Below, in pieces: positions 50,695 to 59,453 of a DNA stretch of 64,000 nt. Origin of the DNA: Hymenobacter cyanobacteriorum (GTDB taxonomy: Bacteria; Bacteroidota; Bacteroidia; Cytophagales; Hymenobacteraceae); the NCBI RefSeq assembly GCF_022631375.1, contig NZ_JALBGC010000004.1, forward strand, positions 558,001 to 622,000, in the 5' to 3' direction. The notes beneath the pieces were generated by a model that was not told the DNA's origin, did no database searches, and saw only the letters and a list, made by a program, of their open reading frames with translations. The translations under genes and the position numbers were made by a program. Numbering within the stretch: the first letter of the stretch is position 1; every line of letters starts with the position of its first letter.

Positions 50695-51217
50695 AAGGAA
50701 TCAGGAAAAGGGTGAAAATGAGTTCAGGCCCCCAAAGTAGCGAATAGCTGCGCAGGTAACTGCCTGCGGCAGACGGTTGGCGAGCCCGAATACTTTACGG
50801 GTTGCCAGCCGGGGCCCCGGCATCCGGGCTGCCACGGAGGAAAAATACCGGCTGACGCGGATTGCTCGGCCTGAGCCGCGGGCGCTTTGCGGCGGCAGCT
50901 AGGGCGGTGATGTAGCCGGCGGCTGCCGGGGCCGGGTATCGTGGTGGAGAGCCGGTTCCTGCTTTATCGGCTTCTGCCTGCTTCGGGACGGAGCGGGCGG
51001 GAGCCGGCTTGGCGGGTATTGGTTAAAAGCGTGTTAGGATTTAGGACAGGTGAAATGTCAGTATTTATCTCTGATAGAACCCGTACTTGTTCAGGTTAAA
51101 ATTCGATTAAATATTACGAAATTTGTGTCGGAAATAATTATTTTTATACAGTCGTTCGCCTGATAATTCCTGCCTCTGTTACCACCCAGTTTGCTGCTCG
51201 TCAGCCCACCCTACGAT
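50695..51217. other. 523-base gap without a supported gene
   Basis: The first part (to about 51020) is GC-rich and contains a palindromic CCGGGGCCCCGG near 50810-50820, with no convincing reading frame. The second part (about 51030-51170) is sharply AT-rich and probably holds the promoter of the STAS-like gene at 51218, although I could not fix the -7 box. Confidence 0.4.
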
Positions 51218-51601
51218 ATGACAACAGTTTTCCACGAGTTATTGCCTGATAGCTACCTCATTATCCTCGCTCCCGGCTCGGATGAGCATTCCGAAGCAGC
51301 CCTGGCCCACCGGCTGCGCTGCGCCGAGCGCAGCGGCAAGCCCGAAGTATGGGTTGATTGCAGCATGCTCGAGGAGTTGTCGAACGAAGCAGCCCGCCTA
51401 TTGTGGGATTCTCACTACCAGTTGCAGGAGCAGTTTGCGCGCCTGGTGCTGGTGCACGTGGCCGAGCCGGTGAAAAAGGTGCTGCTGGCGCAGCACCTGG
51501 GCCCCACGCCGCGCATTGTGCCCACGCTGCTCGATGCCGCCCGGCAGGCCCCGGCTACGCTGCGGGCCGAGGCGCGGGCGCGGCTGCTGGTACACCACTA
51601 A
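51218..51601 (+). CDS. STAS-like domain protein
   Basis: The 127-residue protein has the alternating strand-helix pattern of a STAS/anti-sigma-factor-antagonist fold, including VWVDCSMLEELSNEAARLLWDSHYQLQEQFARLVLVHVAEPVKKVL. This resembles the SpoIIAA-type core with a conserved acidic/serine region (DCSMLEEL in place of the phosphorylated serine segment). The typical target serine is not clearly identifiable. It precedes a stand-alone CheB and other sensor genes, which suggests a signalling role. The start ATG at 51218 is preferred to an upstream TTG. Confidence 0.6.
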   Translation: MTTVFHELLPDSYLIILAPGSDEHSEAALAHRLRCAERSGKPEVWVDCSMLEELSNEAARLLWDSHYQLQEQFARLVLVHVAEPVKKVLLAQHLGPTPRIVPTLLDAARQAPATLRAEARARLLVHH

Positions 51602-51649
51602 CTTTCAGATGTATATCAGCACAGTCGTACCGGGTTATTCGCTCGCCGC

Positions 51650-52651
51650 TTAGTTCTCGGAACTGCTGCCGTTGAGCAGGAACTCGCGCAGGCGGTTGAC
51701 GTGCCTGGTGACTTCTTCCAGCCGCTCGGTTTGCTGCGCCGAGTACGGGGTTTCGCCGCGCGCGGCCATGCTGCCGAGCAGGTTTTTGCGCTCCTCCATC
51801 ATGCGCAGGGCCACCCAGAGCGTTTCTTCCAGCGTTTGCTGCGAGTTGAGGAGCAGGGCATCGGCGGTGAAGGCGTGGCCGGTGTGGCAGCGGAAGCGCA
51901 GCACCTTGCCTTCGTTCAGCTCCCAGAGGTTGCCGCCGCAGTCGGGGCAGGTGAGGGGCACCAGGTGGCCCAGCCGGTTGGCTTCTTCGATGGTGCCCAG
52001 GCTCACGACGCGTTCGGCGATGGCAGCTTCCTGCTTCAGGTCGGCGGGGATTTCGGGAGCACGGCCGAGGGGCGTGCCGATGATTTCGTCCAGCAGGCGG
52101 CCCATCTGGGCCAGCGGGGCCACGTAGTCGATGGCCACGTTTTGCAGGGCACTTTGGGGCATGCCCGGGAATTCGGCATCGGCGGGGTCCTGCACAATGG
52201 CAATGCCGCCGCAGCGCTTAATGAATTCGAGCCCGGCGGTGCCGTCGTGCAGCATGCCGGTGAGCACCACGCCCACCGTGCGCGCCCCGAAGGCCACGGC
52301 CGCCGACCGGAACAGCGCATCGACCGAGGGGCGGTAGTGGTTTTCGCGCGGGCCTTTGGTGACGAGCAGGTGGGCCACCGAGCCGTCTTTGGCCAGCAGG
52401 TGGCGGTCGGGCGGGGCCAAATACAGGGTGCCGGCCTCGATGAGTTCGCCATCGGCGGGCAGGCGGCAGGGCAGGGCGGTGTGGCCGGCCAGGCGGTCGA
52501 CGAGGTGCTGGCCGTCGGAGTCGGGGGCGAAGTGCTGCACCACCAGTACGGCGGCGGGCAGCGTGGCCGGCAGTTGGGCCACGAACTGGACCAGGGCAGG
52601 CATGCCGCCGGCCGAAGTGCCCACGACAATCAGATGAGAAGGAGCGGGCAT
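51650..52651 (-). CDS. Stand-alone CheB-type methylesterase with zinc-finger tail
   Basis: The 333-residue protein has a CheB methylesterase domain without a receiver domain. The catalytic serine is Ser13 in GTSAGG, the histidine is His40 in QHFAPD, and the aspartate is Asp136 in MLHDGTAG. It is followed by a C-terminal extension with a zinc-ribbon-like set (Cys235, Cys238, Cys255, His259) and a helical end. CheB removes methyl groups from chemoreceptor glutamates, but no receptor gene is present here. Receptor-free CheB/CheR proteins in Bacteroidota may act in stress sensing. It is divergent from the CheB-CheR fusion, with only 159 bases between. Confidence 0.85.
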   Translation of the reverse strand: MPAPSHLIVVGTSAGGMPALVQFVAQLPATLPAAVLVVQHFAPDSDGQHLVDRLAGHTALPCRLPADGELIEAGTLYLAPPDRHLLAKDGSVAHLLVTKGPRENHYRPSVDALFRSAAVAFGARTVGVVLTGMLHDGTAGLEFIKRCGGIAIVQDPADAEFPGMPQSALQNVAIDYVAPLAQMGRLLDEIIGTPLGRAPEIPADLKQEAAIAERVVSLGTIEEANRLGHLVPLTCPDCGGNLWELNEGKVLRFRCHTGHAFTADALLLNSQQTLEETLWVALRMMEERKNLLGSMAARGETPYSAQQTERLEEVTRHVNRLREFLLNGSSSEN

Positions 52652-52727
52652 GGGAAATCGAAAGAGAACGAGGGAGTATTCCTACGGCGGTTAGTGCTGC
52701 ATAGCTGAATCCGGCCGGGATTTGCGG

Positions 52728-52735
52728 TAGATTTG
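52728..52735 (+). promoter_or_regulatory. -7 box of the CheB-CheR-PAS gene
   Basis: TAGATTTG is an exact TAnnTTTG match. It overlaps an in-frame TTG at 52733, which it rules out as the start. Confidence 0.55.
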
Positions 52736-52810
52736 CCCACCGCGCCGGCCCGGCTGCGGCGGCCGGCGTGGTGGGCGTGGCCGGCCTGTTCTCTCCTGTT
52801 CCGAAGCTCC

Positions 52811-55800
52811 ATGACTGAATCTGAACAACCTGCTGCGCCGGCTGACGAGCCTGAACCCGGCCCCACGACGCCCGAAAAAAAAATGCGCGACGACGAATTC
52901 CGCGCGCCCGCCTTGCGCCGCGAGGCGGCCCGCTTTAACGCGCCCGGCACCGGGTTTCCGGTGGTGGCGCTGGGCGGCTCGGCGGGGTCGCTGACGGCGT
53001 TCGAGCAGTTTTTTCGGGCCATGCCGGTGGGCAGCGGCATGGCGTTCGTGGTCATCACCCACCTCTCGCCCGACCAGGGCTCGGAGCTGGCGCAGGTGCT
53101 GCAGCACTTCACGGCCATGCCGGTGCAGGAAGCGACGGACGGGCTGCACGTGCGGCCCGACCAGGTGTACGTGATTCCGCCGAACCGCGACATGAGCCTG
53201 CTGCACGGCACGTTGCTGCTGTTTGCACCCACCCAGCCGCCGGGCCGCCGGCTGCCCATCGACTTTTTTTTCCAGAGCCTGGCCAAGGATGCGCGCGAGC
53301 GGGCGGTGTGCATCATCTGCTCGGGGCTGGGGAGCGACGGCTCGCTGGGGCTGAAGATGGTGATGGAAAATTTTGGGATGGTGATGGTGCAGGACCCCAC
53401 CACGGCCGAGTTCGACTCGATGCCGCGCGCGGCGCTGGCCACCGAGTTTGTGGACTACGTGCTGCCCGCCGCCGACCTGCCGGCCCGCCTGCTGGAGTAT
53501 GTGCGCCACCCGCCGCACCGCCCCCGCCGCCCCGACGACGACCCCGGCCAGACCAAGCCGGCGCACGCGCTGCAGAAGATTTTCCACCTCATCCGGGCCC
53601 AGACGGGGCACGACTTCTCGTTCTACAAGCGCAACACGGTGTTCCGGCGCATCGAGCGGCGCATGAACGCGCACCAGATTACCGATTTTACGCACTACGT
53701 GCGGTTTTTGCAGGAAACGCCGGCCGAAGTCACGGCCCTGTTCAAGGAACTGCTGATTGGGGTGACCAAGTTTTTCCGCGACCGCGAAGCGTTTGAGCAG
53801 CTGCAGGCGCGGCTGCTGCCGCTGCTGCGCCACAAGCCCGACGGCAGTACCGTGCGGCTGTGGGCCCCGGGCTGCTCGACGGGCGAAGAGGCCTACAGCC
53901 TGGCCATTGTGCTGCTCGAAGCCCTGGACGGCGTGGAGCGAGGCAAGCACCTGAGCATCCAGATTTTCGCCACCGACATCAACCCCGACGCCATCGACGC
54001 GGCCCGCACCGGCGAATACGCCGGCAGCCTGGTGGCCGACGTGAGCACGGAGCGCCTGCGCCGCTTTTTCGCGAAAACCGAGGGCGGCTACCGCGTGAAA
54101 AAGGAGGTGCGCGACGCCGTGGTGTTTGCCGTGCACGACCTGAACAAGGACGCGCCCTTCACCAAGCTCGACGTGCTGGTGTGCCGCAACTTGCTCATTT
54201 ACCTGAGCGCCGAGTTGCAGAAAAACCTGATTCCGATTTTCCACTACGCCCTGAACCCCGGCGGGCTGCTGCTGCTGGGCCCGAGCGAGAACCTGACGGG
54301 CTTTCAGGACCTGTTTCAACCGCTCGATGTGAAGTGGAAGCTTTCGCGCCGCACCGAGCTGCCGTCGTCCATCACGCGGCTTTCCAATTTTTCGTTTTCG
54401 CTGGGCCGGCAGCCGCTGTCGGCCCTGCCCCTTGCCCCTTTGCCCGGCCCCATGCTACCCGCTACCACCCCCAAAGAAGGCCCGTTTGCCGCGCTGGTGC
54501 AGCGCGTGCTGCTGCGCCAGTACACCCCGCCCGCCGTGGTGGTGAATGCCAAAGGCGACATTCTGTACGTGAACGGCCGCACCGGCCGCTTCCTGGAGCC
54601 GGCCCCCGGGCTGGGGGCCATGAACGTGTTCGACATGGCCCGCGAGGAGCTGAACTACGAATTGAGCGCCGCCGTGCACAAGGCCCAGGCCACCCGCGAG
54701 CCCGTGGTGCTGGAGGGCGTGAAGCTGCGCCTCGACAGCGGCGTGCAGCTGCTGCGCCTCACGGTGAAGCCGTTGCTGAACGAGGGCGAGCCGCTGGCCG
54801 GCCTGCTGCTGGTGGTGTTTGAGGAGCAGCCCACGCCGCGCCGGCTGCGCCAGGGCAAAGCCGCCGCCGCCGACGCGCCCGATGCCCAGTCCCAGGGGCT
54901 CGAAAAGGAGCTGCAGTACACCAAGCACCGCCTGCAAACCACCATCGAAGAGATGGAAAGCAGCCTGGAGGAGCTCAAAAGCACCAACGAGGAGCTGCAG
55001 AGCGCCAACGAGGAGCTGCAAAGCACCAACGAGGAGGCCATGACCAACAAGGAGGAGATGCAGAGCCTGAACGAGGAGCTGATGACCCTGAACATGCAGT
55101 ACCTGAGCAAATCGGAGGAGCTGGGCCAGGCCGCCAACGACATGAAGAACCTGCTCGACGCCACGGAAATTGCCACTGTGTTTCTCGACCACGACCTCGT
55201 CATCAAGCGCTTCACGCCACCGGTGCACCGCATCATCCCGCTGCTGCCGTCCGACGTGGGGCGGCCCATCACGCACTTCGCCAGCTCGTTGCGCTACGAC
55301 AACCTGGCCCAGGACCTGCGCCAGGTGCTCGACCGCCTCACGCCCATCGAAGCCAATATCCAGACCACCCAGGGCGAGTGGTACGCCATGCGCGTGCTGC
55401 CCTACCGCACCCTCGACAACTACATCAGCGGCGCCGTCATCACCTTCACCGACATCACGGCCCTGAAAACCCTCGAAGCCCAGCTCCAGGAAAGCACCCG
55501 CTTCGCCGAAAGCATTGTGGAAAGCATGCGCGAGCCCCTACTCGTGCTCGATGCCGACCAGCGCGTGCTGGCCATCAGCGGGGCGTTTGCGCAGCTGTTC
55601 GGGCTCGATGCCGAGCGCACCAAGGGCCTGCCGCTGCGCGAGCTCGACGGCGGGGCCTGGCAGCAGCCGGCCCTGCGCCAGCGCCTGCAGGACGCCCTGG
55701 AGCACCCTGACCAGCCCTTCGCCGATTTCGCCTACGCGGCCGATTTTCCCGGGGCCGGGCCGCGCCGCCTGCGCCTCTATGGGCGGGCGCTGGTGAGCCA

Positions 55801-55846
55801 CGGGATGCAGACGGGAAGGCTGCTGCTAGGGGTGGCGGAGGGGTAG
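52811..55846 (+). CDS. CheB-CheR fusion with coiled coil and PAS domains
   Basis: This 1011-residue protein fuses a CheB-like methylesterase domain (about 48-232, with Ser57 in GGSAGS, His84 in THLSPDQ, Asp176 in GLGSDGS) to a CheR methyltransferase (about 255-520, with the SAM site WAPGCSTGEEAYS at 351-363). A PAS-like domain follows (about 558-690), then a long heptad-rich coiled coil (about 697-780, repeated EELQSxNEEL) and two further PAS-like domains to the C-terminus. It has no histidine kinase or receiver domain and no receptor nearby. Such hybrids in other bacteria often end in a kinase. This one ends after a PAS domain, so it probably signals to the kinase gene about 770 bases downstream. 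The TAGATTTG box (52728-52735) precedes the ATG. Confidence 0.88.
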   Translation: MTESEQPAAPADEPEPGPTTPEKKMRDDEFRAPALRREAARFNAPGTGFPVVALGGSAGSLTAFEQFFRAMPVGSGMAFVVITHLSPDQGSELAQVLQHFTAMPVQEATDGLHVRPDQVYVIPPNRDMSLLHGTLLLFAPTQPPGRRLPIDFFFQSLAKDARERAVCIICSGLGSDGSLGLKMVMENFGMVMVQDPTTAEFDSMPRAALATEFVDYVLPAADLPARLLEYVRHPPHRPRRPDDDPGQTKPAHALQKIFHLIRAQTGHDFSFYKRNTVFRRIERRMNAHQITDFTHYVRFLQETPAEVTALFKELLIGVTKFFRDREAFEQLQARLLPLLRHKPDGSTVRLWAPGCSTGEEAYSLAIVLLEALDGVERGKHLSIQIFATDINPDAIDAARTGEYAGSLVADVSTERLRRFFAKTEGGYRVKKEVRDAVVFAVHDLNKDAPFTKLDVLVCRNLLIYLSAELQKNLIPIFHYALNPGGLLLLGPSENLTGFQDLFQPLDVKWKLSRRTELPSSITRLSNFSFSLGRQPLSALPLAPLPGPMLPATTPKEGPFAALVQRVLLRQYTPPAVVVNAKGDILYVNGRTGRFLEPAPGLGAMNVFDMAREELNYELSAAVHKAQATREPVVLEGVKLRLDSGVQLLRLTVKPLLNEGEPLAGLLLVVFEEQPTPRRLRQGKAAAADAPDAQSQGLEKELQYTKHRLQTTIEEMESSLEELKSTNEELQSANEELQSTNEEAMTNKEEMQSLNEELMTLNMQYLSKSEELGQAANDMKNLLDATEIATVFLDHDLVIKRFTPPVHRIIPLLPSDVGRPITHFASSLRYDNLAQDLRQVLDRLTPIEANIQTTQGEWYAMRVLPYRTLDNYISGAVITFTDITALKTLEAQLQESTRFAESIVESMREPLLVLDADQRVLAISGAFAQLFGLDAERTKGLPLRELDGGAWQQPALRQRLQDALEHPDQPFADFAYAADFPGAGPRRLRLYGRALVSHGMQTGRLLLGVAEG

Positions 55847-55862
55847 GGGCAGTTCTTACGTT

Positions 55863-55999
55863 GCGCCTCACCCCCCGGCCCCCTCTCCCCAGGGAGAGGG
55901 GGAGCCAGCCGACAATCGCTGCATTATAGCCTGCTAAATCCTTTAACGCCTACTTGGCTCCCCCTCTCCCTAGGGAGAGGGGGCCGGGGGGTGAGGCGC
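55863..55999. repeat. 44-bp C/G-rich inverted repeat
   Basis: Arms 55863-55906 and 55956-55999 pair with one mismatch over 44 bases. Each arm itself contains a smaller palindrome (CCCTCTCC, CAGGGAGAGGG). It lies between the CheB-CheR-PAS gene and the DUF559 nuclease gene. Repeats of this CACCCCCCGGCCCCCTCTCC type occur in many bacterial genomes. Confidence 0.88.
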
Positions 56000-56020
56000 A
56001 CCGTCAGAACGACCCTACTC

Positions 56021-56050
56021 GGCTCCCCCTGGGGCCGGGGGGTGAGGCGC
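56021..56050. repeat. Deleted derivative of the C/G-rich repeat arm
   Basis: This 30-base segment equals the right arm of the 55956-55999 copy with 14 central bases removed. It lies directly upstream of the DUF559 gene and shows that the repeat unit has been copied and then shortened. Confidence 0.75.
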
Positions 56051-56101
56051 TCCGCCTGCTCTGCCCGAACAAAGCCAAACTCCGTTCCTATCTTCATCGT
56101 G

Positions 56102-56500
56102 ATGGAACACCACCGCGAAGACTATATCCTTAGCGCCGATAAAAGGCAATATGGCAAGCTCGATTTGAAAGGGCGCGCCCGCGCCATGCGCCACCAGCCC
56201 ACCGCCGCCGAAGACGACCTCTGGCAGGCCCTGCGCGGCGGCCAGGTAGGGGCAAAGTTCCGCCGCCAGCATCCCATCGACCGCTACATCGTGGATTTCG
56301 TCTGCATCGACGCGAAGCTGGTGGTGGAGATTGATGGCGGCAGCCACCTCGATGCCGACCAACGCGACTACGATGCCGGGCGTACGGCGCTGCTGGCCGA
56401 AATGGGCTTTCGGGTGTTGCGCTTTGCCAACGCGCGAGTGCTGGGCGAGTTGGAGGCAGTGCTGGTCGGAATTCAGGCGGCACTGCATAGCGGGCGGTAG
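56102..56500 (+). CDS. DUF559 (Vsr-like) endonuclease domain protein
   Basis: The 132-residue protein has the DUF559 PD-(D/E)XK-type fold: KLDLKGRARAMRHQPTAAE, then LRGGQVGAKFRRQHPI, the catalytic D in YIVDFVC, and the VVEIDGGSHLD core (ExD-type). The LRFANARVL end is conserved. DUF559 proteins are thought to be very-short-patch-repair-like nucleases, and their genes often lie next to families of palindromic repeats. Here the gene is immediately preceded by a C/G-rich repeat and its deleted copy, so a link to repeat mobility or repair is a reasonable hypothesis. The start ATG follows closely after the repeats. Confidence 0.88.
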   Translation: MEHHREDYILSADKRQYGKLDLKGRARAMRHQPTAAEDDLWQALRGGQVGAKFRRQHPIDRYIVDFVCIDAKLVVEIDGGSHLDADQRDYDAGRTALLAEMGFRVLRFANARVLGELEAVLVGIQAALHSGR

Positions 56501-56583
56501 AGTAGTTCTGGGCCTCACGACTGGGTTATTCTGCTAAAAACATCCCACCCACTCGTCCGGTTGTGTGCCGCGCCGGTTATGCC

Positions 56584-56591
56584 TACCTTAC
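56584..56591 (+). promoter_or_regulatory. Probable -7 box of the PAS histidine kinase gene
   Basis: TACCTTAC lies 24 bases before the ATG at 56616, matching the local promoter pattern and placing transcription inside the gap after the DUF559 gene. Confidence 0.45.
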
Positions 56592-56615
56592 ATCATCCAC
56601 CTCACCTGTTCTGCA

Positions 56616-59327
56616 ATGCCTGCCGCTACCCCCGCCGACCCCACCAGCCCCCACGCCCAGGAGCAGGCCCTGCGCGCGCGCGCCGAAGCCCACCGCCGCC
56701 TCGTGACGCAGGCCGCCGCCCCGCTCGCGCCCGAAGAAACCCAGCGCCTGGTGCAGGAGCTGCAGGTGCACCAGATTGAGCTGGAAATGCAGAACGAAGA
56801 GCTGCTGCTGGCCCAGGCCGAAGCCGAGCAGGCCCGCACCCGGTACGTCGACCTCTACGAGTTTGCCCCGGTGGGCTACTTCTCGCTGTCCGAAGTCGGG
56901 GCCATCGAGCAGCTCAACCTGTGCGGCAGCCAGCTGCTGGGGCCGGTGCGGCAGCGGCTGCTGGGGCGGCGCTTCGCCCTGTTTGTGGCCCCGGCCCAGC
57001 GACTGGAGTTCGGGCAGTTCCTGGCCCGCGTGTTCAGCACCGACACCACCCAACGCGCCGAGGTGCGCCTGCTGCGCGAAGACGAAACCCTGTTCCACGG
57101 CCTGCTGGAGGGCCTGCGCGTGCTCACGCCCGCTGGCCCGCAGTGCCGCCTGGCCGTGCTCGACGTGACGGACCGCCGCCGCGCTACCGACGCGCTGGCC
57201 ACCAGCGAGGCCCGCTTCCGCAAGCTCTTCACCGACAGCCACGACGCGGTGGCCCTGTTGCAGGGTTCCCTCTACGTCGACTGCAACGCCGCCGCCCTGC
57301 GCCTGCTCGGGGCCGAGCGGCGCGACCAGCTGGTGGGCCACCCGGCCTGGGCGCACACCCCCGAGTTTCAGCCCGATGGCAGCCGCACCATCGACCAGCT
57401 GCGCGCCTGCCTCGACGCGGCGCTGGCCGCCGGCTCGACGCGCTGCGAGATTCTGATGCGCCGCGTGTCGGGAGATGAAATCTGGGTCGAGGCCGTATTC
57501 ACGCCTATCGAGGTGGGCGGCCCGGCCCCGCTGGTGCACATTCTGTGGCGCGACATCACGGCCAGCCGCGCCGCCGCCCAGCAGCTGCGCGCCAGCGAGG
57601 CCCGCCTGAGCCTGGCCCTGGCCGCCTCGCAAACCGGCGTGTTCACCTGGGACTTCGCCACCCGGCAGGTGGAGGGCGACCCCGCCGTGCAGGCCATGTT
57701 TGGGCGCGCGTCGGGGCCGGGCTTTTTCCCCTTGGAAGACGTGCAAAACCGCATCCATCGCCACGACCTGCCCCGGCTGTGGGGCGGCTTGCAGGCGGCC
57801 ATTGCCGTGCAGGAACCGCTGGAGGTCAGCTTTCGGGTGGTGTGGGCCGACGGGTCGGTGCACCACCTGGGCCTGGCCGGCCGGGTGGTTACCAACGAGC
57901 CGGGCCACGCCACGGGCTTCACGGGCGTGCTGCGCGACGTGACCCGGCAGCGCGCCGCCGACGAGGAGCTGCACTACAAAAGCCTGGTATTGGAGCGCAT
58001 GCTGCACCGCATGCCCATGGTGCTCACCCGCCTTAAACCCGACGGCACATATATTGAATCGGAAGGGGCCGGCCTGCAGGCCGTGGGCATTGAGCCGGGC
58101 AGCCTCGTGGGCCACAATGTGCACGAGATGTACCCCAACGTGCAGCCCGAGCTGGTGCAGGTGCTGCAAGGCGGGCAGGCCGAGTTCCTGGCTGAGATTC
58201 CGACTGCCGCCGGTCTGCCGGTGGCCTTTCAGAACTACGCCTTTTTCGACGAGCAGGGGCAGCAGGTGGTGGTGCTGGCCGTGGATGTAACGGCCGCCGA
58301 GCAGCAGCGCCGGCAGCTGCAGGCCGAGCAGGATTTCACCCGCAACCTGCTCGAAAATAGCGTCGACTGCATCATCTCGCTCGACGCGCAGGGCCGCGTC
58401 ACCGTCTGGAACGCCGAAGCGGCCCGCTACTTCGGCCTGAGCGCGGCCCAGGCCCTGGGCCGGCCGCTGGCCGAAGTGGTGCCAATGCTGGGCGAATACT
58501 CGCTGCGCGAGGTGGCCCGGGCGCTGGCCGGCGAGCGCATCGACCGCTTCAACCGCGAGTTTCAGCTGCGGGCCGGGCGCTACGATGCCCACCTCGTGCC
58601 CCTGCCGTCGCCGGTCGAGGGCCAGTCGGGCGGCGTGCTCGTCATTCTGCGCGACGTGACCGAGCGCGAGCGCCTGGCCGAAGAAGCCACCCAGCTGCGC
58701 CTGCGCCAGCAGCAGGAGGTGCTGGCGGCCATTCTCGAAACCCAGGAAACCGAACGCAAGCGCATTGCCGAAGCCCTGCACAACGGCCTGGGCCAGCTGC
58801 TCTACGCCACCAAGCTCAGCCTCGACAACCGGGGCGAGCTGCCGCCCGCCCCGCGCGATTCGCTGCGCCTGCTCGAGGAAGCTATTCGGACCACCCGCAC
58901 CATTTCCTTCGAGCTCACGCCCGGTATTCTGGAAGATTTCGGCCTGCGCATTGCCCTCGAAACCCTGGTGAAGCGCATTGCCCCGGCCCGCCTGCCCGTG
59001 CACCTGCACCTGCGCAACCTCGACCAGCGCCTGCCCGCCCTGGTCGAAATTGCCGTGTACCGCACCGTGCAGGAGCTGCTCAACAACGTGATGAAGCACG
59101 CCCACGCTACCGAAGTTGAGGTGCACGTGGCCCACGAAAACGGCCGCCTCTACGTGAGCGTGGAAGACAACGGCCGCGGCTTCGAGCCCGCCTTGCTGGC
59201 AACCGAGCCGCTGGCCGGCATCGGGCTGGCCGGCGTGCGCAACCGCGTGGCCCTGCTGGGCGGCGAGCTGTCGGTGCGCTCGCAGCGGGGGCGGGGCACC
59301 ATTATCAGCTTCGATGCGGAGGTGTGA
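56616..59327 (+). CDS. Multi-PAS sensor histidine kinase (HisKA_3/NarL type)
   Basis: The 903-residue protein has a short coiled coil (about 25-65, EETQRLVQELQVHQIELEMQNEEL) and about five PAS-like domains (roughly 70-175, 190-310, 315-440, 450-560, 565-690). The transmitter has the H-box ERKRIAEALHNGLGQ (phospho-accepting His722) and a C-terminal HATPase domain (QELLNNVMKHAH, VEDNGRGF, GIGLAGVRNR). The residue after the histidine is Asn723 instead of the usual acidic residue of this family, and it may act differently as a base. No transmembrane span is seen, so it is cytoplasmic. Its cognate response regulator is not in the window. It likely belongs with the CheB-CheR-PAS gene. Confidence 0.9.
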   Translation: MPAATPADPTSPHAQEQALRARAEAHRRLVTQAAAPLAPEETQRLVQELQVHQIELEMQNEELLLAQAEAEQARTRYVDLYEFAPVGYFSLSEVGAIEQLNLCGSQLLGPVRQRLLGRRFALFVAPAQRLEFGQFLARVFSTDTTQRAEVRLLREDETLFHGLLEGLRVLTPAGPQCRLAVLDVTDRRRATDALATSEARFRKLFTDSHDAVALLQGSLYVDCNAAALRLLGAERRDQLVGHPAWAHTPEFQPDGSRTIDQLRACLDAALAAGSTRCEILMRRVSGDEIWVEAVFTPIEVGGPAPLVHILWRDITASRAAAQQLRASEARLSLALAASQTGVFTWDFATRQVEGDPAVQAMFGRASGPGFFPLEDVQNRIHRHDLPRLWGGLQAAIAVQEPLEVSFRVVWADGSVHHLGLAGRVVTNEPGHATGFTGVLRDVTRQRAADEELHYKSLVLERMLHRMPMVLTRLKPDGTYIESEGAGLQAVGIEPGSLVGHNVHEMYPNVQPELVQVLQGGQAEFLAEIPTAAGLPVAFQNYAFFDEQGQQVVVLAVDVTAAEQQRRQLQAEQDFTRNLLENSVDCIISLDAQGRVTVWNAEAARYFGLSAAQALGRPLAEVVPMLGEYSLREVARALAGERIDRFNREFQLRAGRYDAHLVPLPSPVEGQSGGVLVILRDVTERERLAEEATQLRLRQQQEVLAAILETQETERKRIAEALHNGLGQLLYATKLSLDNRGELPPAPRDSLRLLEEAIRTTRTISFELTPGILEDFGLRIALETLVKRIAPARLPVHLHLRNLDQRLPALVEIAVYRTVQELLNNVMKHAHATEVEVHVAHENGRLYVSVEDNGRGFEPALLATEPLAGIGLAGVRNRVALLGGELSVRSQRGRGTIISFDAEV

Positions 59328-59453
59328 AGCCGGGCGCCACAGCTTTACGACAAAGTTGCGGGAGAGCTTTGCGGCGCCGGTTGCAACCCGGCCCGGCAAC
59401 CCGTGTCGGGTTGTCGGGGCAATGAGTGACGGGCCCGCGAAAACGACCTTTTG

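Noticed and set aside
52691..54319. Open frame of 542 residues on the minus strand opposite the CheB-CheR-PAS gene
   Set aside because: It has an arginine/histidine-rich composition and no motifs, and it overlaps conserved CheB and CheR sites on the other strand.
55863..56050. CRISPR-like array
   Set aside because: The repeats are inverted, few and not evenly spaced, with no unique equal-length spacers or cas genes.
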